This document shows positions 12,406 through 20,400 of a DNA stretch of 28,254 nt, in pieces. Within the stretch, counting starts at the first letter, position 1. The number at the start of each line of letters is the position of its first letter. This DNA is from a virus. The notes under the pieces were generated by a model. That model made no database searches. It worked only from the letters and a program-made list of their open reading frames with translations, and was not told where the DNA came from. Position numbers and translations under genes: made by a program. Location of the stretch: positions 1 through 28,254 of the IMG/VR virus record IMGVR_UViG_3300021139_000104. One strand, written 5' to 3'.

Positions 12406-12414
12406 TGGTATACT
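12406..12414 (+). promoter_or_regulatory. Extended -10 promoter for the late genes
   Basis: TGG directly before TATACT gives an extended -10 box with five of six -10 bases matching. No clear -35 lies 16-18 bases upstream, which extended -10 promoters can do without. It faces the terminase gene across a 230-base leader full of small hairpins. Confidence 0.45.
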
Positions 12415-12430
12415 GGACTGGTATGTCCTA

Positions 12431-12630
12431 GTTTGTCCCTATTTAGGGACCAAACACAGTAGTAAGGGAAAATATATTTCCCACACGAAACGTTCGTTTC
12501 GGCTGTTTGAACGGGTTAATACTATATAGAGCAGTAAATACTGCTACTGCTATTCGCAGGCTTTTATATAGCCTGCTCATACTGTTACAGAACAGTAACT
12601 GTACAGACAGTGTAGATGGGGATAGTCTAC
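12431..12630 (+). other. Array of eight short hairpins before the terminase gene
   Basis: In 200 bases without a gene there are eight short inverted repeats in a row: 12431-12455, 12466-12482, 12486-12501, 12530-12545, 12556-12576, 12581-12596, 12598-12611 and 12612-12630. Arms are 5-10 bp with loops of 2-15 bases, and most are exact. ACTGT/ACAGT recurs in two adjacent ones. It may be a structured 5' leader, the 3' part of the neighbouring RNA, or a DNA site for packaging or replication. Confidence 0.6.
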
Positions 12631-12644
12631 CTAAAAGGGGCACA

Positions 12645-14543
12645 ATGGCAGGAAAAGGATTTGGTACGGGAGCTGACCATTTCAAGGTCAAAGCTCTAGC
12701 CGAGGCTAAGGCAAAGGTGATCTCCCTTGTGGAGCAGGGGGCAACTACCCACCAAGCCATGACAGCCGTCAATAAGAAACCCGATACCCTCAGACAATGG
12801 ATACTGCGTGACTCCGACTTTGCGGAAGCTTTAGCTGAAGCAAAGGAGCGAGGCGAGTCAACTTCGTTGGCGAGTATCGGTAAAGACAAGTCTGAACTAC
12901 AGTTCTCAGAATTCTCCAAAATTTTTTTAGGGCAGCAAGTATTCCCTCATCATCAGGACTGGGTGGATCTGCTAGAGGCTAGGGAGCCTTCTTGGTTACA
13001 CCCCTCTATGATCTACGAGCCAGCCGAACGTCACCGTCTGTTGGTGAACGTTCCTCCTGAGCATGCCAAGTCCACCGTCATTACGGTGAACTACTCGACC
13101 TACCGTATCGCCCTAGATCCCAACATTCGAATCATCGTAGTTTCGAAGACCTTAGTCAAAGCACGAGAATTCGTGTACGCAATCAAGCAACGCTTGTCAC
13201 ACCCTAGATGGCTCAAGATGCAGAACGCATACGGACCTGAGGGTGGCTGGAAACAAGACGCAGATACTTGGCGAACTGACACGGTATATCTTGGGGGCGA
13301 TGCGCGTAACTCCAGTGAAAAGGATCCTACGATCCAAGCACTCGGTATGGGTGGTCAGATCTATGGAGCACGTGCGGATCTGATCATCCTCGATGACTGT
13401 ATTACTACCGCCAATGCCCATGAGTGGGAGAAGCAGATTAACTGGCTTCAGAAAGAAGTTATCACCCGTCTGGGTAAGAACGGTAAGCTACTCGTAGTAG
13501 GGACGCGAATTGCGGCTAATGACCTTTATAAAGAACTTCGTAATCCTAAGCATTGGTCTGGTGGCAGGTCTCCTTTCACTTATATGGGTATGCCGGCTGT
13601 ACTTGAATTCGCCGAAAAGCCAGAAGACTGGGTCACACTCTGGAAAGAATCTGATGTCCCTTGGGACGGAGATGACGACATCCCGCCCAATGAACGTGGA
13701 TACTACCCAAAGTGGGACGGATCAGCGTTATACAAGCGCCGTTCAGAAGTTACTCCTTCTACGTGGGCTCTTGTCTACCAACAAGAAGACATCCAAGAAG
13801 ACTCAGTATTCCCACCAGCATTGGTACAGGGATCAGTTAACGGGGCTCGAAGAGTCGGACCTCTAAAGCCCGGAGCAATGGGGCACCCTAAAGCTGTAGA
13901 TGGCTATACCGTTGTAGGTATGGACCCAGCTATTGCTGGTAAGACTGCGCTAGTCGCACTGACCTACAACAAAGCAGATGGCAAGATCTATGTCCTTGAT
14001 TGCCTCAACATGGCAGAAGGTAACTACCAAAAGATCCGTGCTGCTATTGAAGCCTATACAGAACGTTACCGACCACAAGAAGTGCGTATTGAAATCAACG
14101 CCTTCCAGAAAGCATTTGAACTCGATGAAGACTTACGGAATTGGCTTGCAGGGCGAGGAGTTAGATTCAACTCCCACTTCACAGGCAAGAACAAATGGGA
14201 CACAGGATTCGGTGTCGCTAGTATGTCAGCATTGTTCGGATCGCTTAGGGATGGGGTCCATCAGGATAACAACCTTGTGGAACTTCCTTCGTCAGATGGC
14301 TCAGAAGGAATCAAAGCTTTAGTACAACAACTGATCACATGGAAGCCAGACACCAAAGGTCCTACGGACTGCGTCATGGCTATGTGGTTTGCGGTCATTC
14401 GTGCCCGTGAAATGATTCAAAAGAATACCAATGTGTCTCCGTACCTCACAAATAGGTGGGCTACTAGGTCGCAAATGGAATCTAGATACTCAATCAATCT
14501 CGACGATGCTTTTGCAGAGCAGTGGTCGGATCAATTCGGATAG
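12645..14543 (+). CDS. terL: Terminase large subunit with N-terminal helix-turn-helix
   Basis: 632 residues. The ATPase half has a Walker A-like N-V-P-P-E-H-A-K-S-T (135-144) and Walker B L-I-I-L-D-D (246-251), and the nuclease half starts with V-V-G-M-D-P-A (423-429) holding the first metal-binding Asp, with I-E-I-N near 482. It translocates DNA into the prohead and cuts the concatemer. Residues 22-70 form a helix-turn-helix-like stretch (A-T-T-H-Q-A-M-T-A-V then T-L-R-Q-W) of the type usually found in small terminase subunits; no separate small subunit gene is seen nearby. ATG 12645 is chosen for AAAGGGG 5 bases upstream; the frame is open further back, but only through the hairpin array. 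Confidence 0.95.
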   Translation: MAGKGFGTGADHFKVKALAEAKAKVISLVEQGATTHQAMTAVNKKPDTLRQWILRDSDFAEALAEAKERGESTSLASIGKDKSELQFSEFSKIFLGQQVFPHHQDWVDLLEAREPSWLHPSMIYEPAERHRLLVNVPPEHAKSTVITVNYSTYRIALDPNIRIIVVSKTLVKAREFVYAIKQRLSHPRWLKMQNAYGPEGGWKQDADTWRTDTVYLGGDARNSSEKDPTIQALGMGGQIYGARADLIILDDCITTANAHEWEKQINWLQKEVITRLGKNGKLLVVGTRIAANDLYKELRNPKHWSGGRSPFTYMGMPAVLEFAEKPEDWVTLWKESDVPWDGDDDIPPNERGYYPKWDGSALYKRRSEVTPSTWALVYQQEDIQEDSVFPPALVQGSVNGARRVGPLKPGAMGHPKAVDGYTVVGMDPAIAGKTALVALTYNKADGKIYVLDCLNMAEGNYQKIRAAIEAYTERYRPQEVRIEINAFQKAFELDEDLRNWLAGRGVRFNSHFTGKNKWDTGFGVASMSALFGSLRDGVHQDNNLVELPSSDGSEGIKALVQQLITWKPDTKGPTDCVMAMWFAVIRAREMIQKNTNVSPYLTNRWATRSQMESRYSINLDDAFAEQWSDQFG

Positions 14544-14551
14544 GAAACATT

Positions 14552-14941
14552 ATGGCAGCAAAGCCTGTAATTAAAGTTAACTCTAACCCAAACCCTACGC
14601 CTGCTAAAGCCATGAAGAACTCAACTGATTTTTCAAGCAAGTATGACTGGGGACATAATGCATGGAATTCAAAAGAAGGAACTGATGAATATGGTCGACC
14701 AACATTCAACAATAAGGCGCCAATCAATCCTATTAAAGTTAATTCCAACCCAAACAAAACACCAGTTCGTTCATCTGGATCACTATCACAATCTGGTCGA
14801 CTAGGCGGTGCACACGCTGGTGGAAATGGTATTAGTGAAGAAGAAATGTTTGCAGGAAAAGCGCCATCAAAGCTTGGTGGTATGAGTGAACTTGGTGCTC
14901 GCATTGTGCGTGCCACCGAAGGCGAAGTCCCACTACCTTAA
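14552..14941 (+). CDS. 129-aa hypothetical protein with internal repeat
   Basis: Starts 8 bases after the terminase stop, with AGGA upstream. Residues 7-17 and 61-71 repeat the motif I-K-V-N-S-N-P-N-x-T-P, and the DNA of the two copies is also close, so the duplication is fairly recent or held by selection. The rest is low in hydrophobic residues and rich in Gly, Ser and Asn, so most of the chain is probably disordered. It lies between terminase and portal, where phages often place small packaging or connector proteins. No family is recognised. Confidence 0.75.
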   Translation: MAAKPVIKVNSNPNPTPAKAMKNSTDFSSKYDWGHNAWNSKEGTDEYGRPTFNNKAPINPIKVNSNPNKTPVRSSGSLSQSGRLGGAHAGGNGISEEEMFAGKAPSKLGGMSELGARIVRATEGEVPLP

Positions 14942-14951
14942 GGATTACTAA

Positions 14952-16784
14952 GTGTTAACTATTCCACAAGTTGTCTCACGTGTACAGGCGTTGCGTTACC
15001 GCAATACCTCTCGTGACATGCGTAACGGTGACGTTCAAATGGTACGTCAGGGTAAGATCTCACAGGTCTACCCTAACTTCTTCCCAGATGGTATTGACCA
15101 GAACGTAGTCGCCAACTTCATTGACGTTGTCGCACGCGACCTTGCGGAAATGATTGCACCACTGCCAGCTATCAACTGCTCGGCTGTTAACCAAACTTCA
15201 GACCGTGCCCGTACGTTTGCAGATAAGCGTACCCGCATTGCTGCTAACTACTTCCGTCATTCAGAGATGGAAGTTAACATGTTCAATGGTGCGGACATGT
15301 TTGTTACATATGGATTCCTCCCTTTCATTATTGAACTGGACGAGGAAGCAAAGCTGCCACGCATCCGCCTAGAAAATCCTGTCGGAGCTTATCCGGAGTT
15401 TGACCGCTACGGACGATGCATAGCCTTTGTCAAGCGTTACTCAATGACGCTAGGAGAACTGGTCGCCCAGTTCCCTGATTACGAACGCCAGATCCTTGGA
15501 CCTGACGGATACAAGCAAGACCTTAACGGTATGCTTGAGATGATCCGTTACTATGACAAAGATCAAAGCGTTCTTTACTTGCCATCTCGCAGTAACTTTG
15601 TATTGAGCCAAGCACCTAACCCACTGGGTAAGATGATGGTTGTCATTGCAAAGCGTCCAAGCCCAGATGGTGAGCTACGTGGGCAGTTCGATGATGTGCT
15701 AGGCATTCAGTTGCTACGCAACCGATTCGCTCTGATGGCTATGGAAGCTGCAGAGAAATCCGTTCAAGCACCAATCGTTCTACCTAACGATGTACAAGAA
15801 TTGCAACTTGGTGGAGATGCGGTTATCCGCACAGCCAACCCACAAGGCGTACGCCGCGTGGCTTTGGAAATTCCACAAGGTGCATTCAATGAACAACAAA
15901 TCCTGAATGATGAATTACGTGTAGGTGCTCGTTACCCAGAATCACGTACAGGAAACATGAAGGCTTCTATTGTAACTGGTGCCGGAGTTGAAGCCCTAAT
16001 GGGCGCCTTCGACAGCCAGATCAAATCTGCACAAGCGATCTTTACAACAGCGTTACGGGACGTTATTTCGCTTTGCTTCGAAGTAGATGAGAAGATATTC
16101 AATGTCGAGAAAACTATTCGTGGTACCGATGCAGGTTCTCCTTATGCCATCACCTATACTCCATCGAAGGATATTAAAGGCGATTACTCAGCGGACGTGC
16201 GGTACGGCATGTTGGCTGGTCTCAACCCGGCGCAAGGCTTAATCTTTATGCTTCAAGCCCTTGGTGGCAAGCTGATCTCCAAGGATATGGCAATGAGAGA
16301 AATGCCTTTCAATGTCAACGTAACATTAGAACAAGAAAAGATTGAGACTGAAGATCTACGCTCATCATTGATGGGTGCTCTTCAGGCTTACACACAAGCC
16401 ATTCCACAAATGGCAGCACAGGGACAAGATCCATCAGAGATTATTCAAAGAGTCGCTCAAGTTATTAAAGAGCGTCAACGTGGAAAAGTACTCGAAGATA
16501 TTATCGAGGAAGTATTCACACCTAAGAATCCTCCTGCTGGGGCTCAACAACAGGTTGAGCAACCCGTCCCCTCTGCTCCCGGAGCTCCAGTAGGAGGCGC
16601 TCCTTCACCTATGGGTGAGGAACAAGGCGGTCCTATCGGACAAGGCGCTGAAGAAGGTCCACCATTCCGCGGACCCGGTGAAGTAACCCCAAGGCCAGAG
16701 CTACAAAGTATTTTAGCAAGTCTTAATGCGTCAGGAAAAGCAAGCGGTAGCGTAAGAACTATCGCACGTCGAACAGTCGGATAG
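14952..16784 (+). CDS. Portal protein
   Basis: 610 residues from GTG 14952 with AAGGA 7 bases upstream. Position after terminase, length and an opening rich in helices with F-P-D-G-I-D-Q-N-V-V-A-N-F-I-D-V-V-A-R-D-L support a portal, the dodecameric ring through which DNA enters and leaves the head. Residues 340-500 contain the long helical stretch expected for the stem and wing (G-V-E-A-L-M-G-A-F-D-S-Q-I-K-S-A-Q). The last 80 residues are a Pro/Gly/Gln-rich tail, likely disordered inside the head. I cannot point to a single diagnostic residue; the call rests on order and overall pattern. Confidence 0.85.
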   Translation: MLTIPQVVSRVQALRYRNTSRDMRNGDVQMVRQGKISQVYPNFFPDGIDQNVVANFIDVVARDLAEMIAPLPAINCSAVNQTSDRARTFADKRTRIAANYFRHSEMEVNMFNGADMFVTYGFLPFIIELDEEAKLPRIRLENPVGAYPEFDRYGRCIAFVKRYSMTLGELVAQFPDYERQILGPDGYKQDLNGMLEMIRYYDKDQSVLYLPSRSNFVLSQAPNPLGKMMVVIAKRPSPDGELRGQFDDVLGIQLLRNRFALMAMEAAEKSVQAPIVLPNDVQELQLGGDAVIRTANPQGVRRVALEIPQGAFNEQQILNDELRVGARYPESRTGNMKASIVTGAGVEALMGAFDSQIKSAQAIFTTALRDVISLCFEVDEKIFNVEKTIRGTDAGSPYAITYTPSKDIKGDYSADVRYGMLAGLNPAQGLIFMLQALGGKLISKDMAMREMPFNVNVTLEQEKIETEDLRSSLMGALQAYTQAIPQMAAQGQDPSEIIQRVAQVIKERQRGKVLEDIIEEVFTPKNPPAGAQQQVEQPVPSAPGAPVGGAPSPMGEEQGGPIGQGAEEGPPFRGPGEVTPRPELQSILASLNASGKASGSVRTIARRTVG

Positions 16785-16792
16785 GAGTAATC

Positions 16793-17032
16793 ATGGCAAC
16801 CCCAAGAAAAAGAACAGTAAAGCCAAGAACGGTTGCCGATGAATCCTATAGCCCACTTGAGATGTATTGCATTTGGCTACATGAATACAAGAAAGCTTTG
16901 CGTAAAGCAGGCTTTACTAACGATGATGCACTGTGGCTTGTTGCCACAAAAGAATCTTTCCCTGATTGGGTGAGCTACAAAGCCCCTACTGAAAAAGACA
17001 TTCAGAATTTATTAGATGAGGACGAAGACTAA
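16793..17032 (+). CDS. 79-aa hypothetical protein
   Basis: 79 residues with a basic start (P-R-K-R-T-V-K-P-R), a helical centre (M-Y-C-I-W-L-H-E-Y-K-K-A-L-R-K-A-G-F) and an acidic end (L-L-D-E-D-E-D). AGGAG lies 5-6 bases before ATG. The pattern of a helix followed by a Gly-Phe turn and another helix recurs in small proteins next to actinophage portals, but no role is known. Its stop overlaps the next start as TAATG. Confidence 0.75.
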   Translation: MATPRKRTVKPRTVADESYSPLEMYCIWLHEYKKALRKAGFTNDDALWLVATKESFPDWVSYKAPTEKDIQNLLDEDED

Positions 17033-17475
17033 TGGCAGGACAACAAGGCGGTTACCGTCAGCCAGCTAATCCAGCTCCCGTCTCAGGACCGGGTGCTCTC
17101 TCACAACGTACCGATGGTGGCGCCGTAGACGGCATGCAACCAGCACAGACACAAGCTCCTAAGTACATGCCGGGTCTTGGTTACGGTAAAGGCGGAGAGA
17201 ATATGGCTAACCAACAATCTGCACCGTTAGCTGGCTCACCTACACCACAAATGCCTGCACCTACAATGCCTGCAGTTCCACTATCTGCGCCAACTATGCG
17301 CCCTAACGAACCTATTACTGCTGGTGTTGACTTTGGTCCGGGTCCGGGATCAGAAGCAATTCAGATTCCTAATCAAGCAATGTCACCTAGCCATACAATT
17401 AAGCGTATTGCACAAGCGGATCCTAGTGGAGAGTCTGAGCTTCTTTACAGAGCGTTACTTGACAGAGGTCTCTAA
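17032..17475 (+). CDS. 147-aa Pro/Ala/Gln-rich protein
   Basis: Starts at a TAATG junction and ends at another one with the giant gene. The first 110 residues are Pro, Ala, Gly and Gln-rich with no predicted fold, containing short repeats such as M-P-A-P-T-M-P-A. The final 30 residues look helical (I-K-R-I-A-Q-A and S-E-L-L-Y-R-A-L-L-D-R-G-L). Such chains often serve as flexible adaptors or cargo tags in virions. It is probably co-translated with the giant protein. Confidence 0.75.
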   Translation: MAGQQGGYRQPANPAPVSGPGALSQRTDGGAVDGMQPAQTQAPKYMPGLGYGKGGENMANQQSAPLAGSPTPQMPAPTMPAVPLSAPTMRPNEPITAGVDFGPGPGSEAIQIPNQAMSPSHTIKRIAQADPSGESELLYRALLDRGL

Positions 17476-20400
17476 TGTCATTTAATCAACCGCTACCCGG
17501 AGCGAATGGGTTAAACCCACAAGTTGCTCTGGAGAACCCTTCAATTTATGTAGCTGCTAGTACGATTCCTATGAATCAACAGCAAGCTAACCATGTTAAC
17601 CAGATTTCTGCTATCATTTCTCGAAACGCACAGTTGATGAGTATGGATCCTAAGGTTGCTCAAAAGCAATATTCCTCTATGGACCCACTAGTCCAACAGC
17701 AACTTAAGTCTTTCTATCCTGACTCCAACTACATGAAGCCACCTCAAACAAATATTGGGTTGCGTGTACTAGGAGATGTAGTAAGTGGGGTTACTAACCC
17801 ATTTAAGTGGGCATTCAAGAACGTTACAAATGTCTACAACCGTTTGCTTCCAGTCAATACAGCATATCTTATTTTAGATCAGATGGGTCAGGGAACTCCT
17901 CTTAGCTGGAACATGGTTCACAATGCTTGGGACGGCAAAGAACTTTACAATAACAAAGACCTTGCTGCGCTTCATGCTAAGTATGGAAACACAGATACCT
18001 TTGTAGCAATGAAGTTGCTTGATGGTATGCCTCTTGGCAAGATCATTGATGCCTATGGAACAACTGGTTCTGACATTATCAACTCTATTGCCAAGGTAGT
18101 TGACAACCCTCAAGAGACATCAAAGATGTTGGCTGAGTTCAAAGCCTCACAACTATCTGTTGGTCGAGACATTGGTCGAGCATTCCTTAATGGTACTCCT
18201 GCAGACAACAAGGCATTTAGTAGTGGCTGGTGGAAGTTTGGTACCGGTGTCGGTGATGCTGCTGCTCAGATCTTTGGTGACCCACTAACATATGTTTCAG
18301 GCGGAACATCCAAACTTATTACTAGCGCAGACAAACTTGCTGAAGCACTTAAGGCTGGCACAAAGACTGTAGCTGAAGTATTTTCTCGTCCAGAAATGCA
18401 ACGTACATGGAATGAAGTTGCTGGACCTTTAATTGAAAGACTGGCTTCTGCCCGTTATGGAGACAAAGCAAACATTCAAACTGCTGCTGATATCCGTAAC
18501 GAACTTGCTCGTCAATTCCCTAACATGAACAACGCAACAGTTATGGATGAATTGGCTAGAGCTAAAGTATTTGATGCTCCTTCAGCTCAAAAGTTCTTTG
18601 AGCAACCAGAGATGATGACCAACCTTCTTGCTGGTCGCGTAGATGGAACAACATTCTTCCGGACGGGTATCCCTGTTGCAAAGCGTACCAACGCTATCTC
18701 ATCCAAGGTCAATAAAATGGCTAGTGACTTCTTCAATGGAGTTGCTTCAGATGAGCAAAAGCAATCATTTGGTAATTTAATTGATGATGTCCGCAATATT
18801 GGCGGAGACAAATCACAGCTTTTCAAAGACGGAGTTCTTAAGTCTCAAGTAAGTACCGAAGGTTTGGAAGCAAACACAGCACAACTTAGCAGCGTACGAG
18901 CTAAGATTGGTAGACTTGTTGCTCGATTCCCCGGTAACGCACCTATCGATGTTACAGATGAGGGCGTAGATAAGAGCCTATCTCAAGTTAATGCTCTGTC
19001 TCGTTTCATTTATACCAAAACATTCTCTGATTACTTTACAGAAGCTTTCAAGCAATCTACACAAGCAGACCGCGTGCTATTGCTACGCGGACTATACGTG
19101 CAGATCATGCACAATATGGCTCTTCATGCTACACCACAGGGACAAACTCTTATGGAGAACATCCTTAAAGAGAAGTTTGGTGAGTCAGCAGGTTATCAGA
19201 CAGCCAGAGATGTACAAGTTCCAATGCATTTGATGAACGACCTACAATCTTCTGTTGGCATGCTTGAGAAGCCTGTAGGAAAAGGCAATCAACTAGCCCG
19301 TTATAACTACAAAGGTATTGTCCATAACTATCAGAGTAAGCCACAAATAGGTAATATGCCTTGGCACCTGCTTAGCGATTATGGATTATCTATTGGTCAG
19401 AAGGCTGGACACAAAGCTGCTATTGAAGCAGTGGGTGGACATACAGCACGTGTGTTTTCTCGTCACATGGTTAACGGTTGGTCTACTGCTACCCTGTTTC
19501 CACGTCTAGGAATACGTGCATCTCTTGACGAGATGATGTTCTACAGCCTTTCTCACCCTATTCAAGACCTACTTAACTTTGGTTTGGGTCGCAAGGTCAA
19601 CAAGATTGTTACAGCATTCAGCGGTAGCGATGACTTGATCCCTCTTGCTAAGAAGAAGTGGGGAACTGCTACCTCAGAGATTGCTAAAAAGCTTCGTGGC
19701 GATGCAGCACCTGCAGAACTGAACCCATTTACTCGTACAGTTGCTAACTGGCTAGACCAGAACCCTGCTCATCTCCTATCGGATGAGGCTAGAATTAAGA
19801 CTACTCAGCTTAATGGCGAAGATCATTTTGAATTACAGGACAAAATGACTATTGCTAACCAGCTTGAGAACTACATGCGTCACGTTTTGCCTAGAGGCAA
19901 AGCAGTTATCAATGAGGCTGGCGAAAAAGTTTATCCTAAGCAAGACCAAATGATTGATTATGTCAAGCAGCTTCTTGTCCACACAGATGGCGAGATGAAC
20001 TCAGCACTTATCAAATCTTCTCTTGGTCGCAGTGCTAGAGATATCCGCAAGAACCCACTTTATGCTGAAGACTTTACTGATCGCAACCTTTTGAACAGGG
20101 CATTGGCTGATCTTAAGTTCGTACCTACGGGTAAGTATGACATGATGGACAAGGAATCTTTGGATCGCATCCATGGATCCATGTATTCCGTGGCTCACTA
20201 CAAGAACTGGTTCCTAGGTTTCCTACGTAACGGCAAGAACTACGGTGCTGGATTTTTTGATCCGGGTTCTATCTTCATGAAGCATGGAGCATTGGGACGT
20301 GAAGGCGATCTAATGAAAGCCGTCAACGATTCTCTTGAGAAGATCGGCATTGATCCAGAAGCATTGACAGTTAAGAACCAAAAGGCTTTTGATGCTTTCA

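Noticed and set aside
12517-12529. TAATACTATATAG, which resembles part of a T7 RNA polymerase promoter
   Set aside because: The middle of the T7 promoter is missing, spacing differs, and no single-subunit RNA polymerase gene is in the window.
12507-12644. Upstream extension of the terminase frame (46 codons)
   Set aside because: It runs through five or six of the short hairpins, has no ribosome-binding site, and the ATG at 12645 has a good one.
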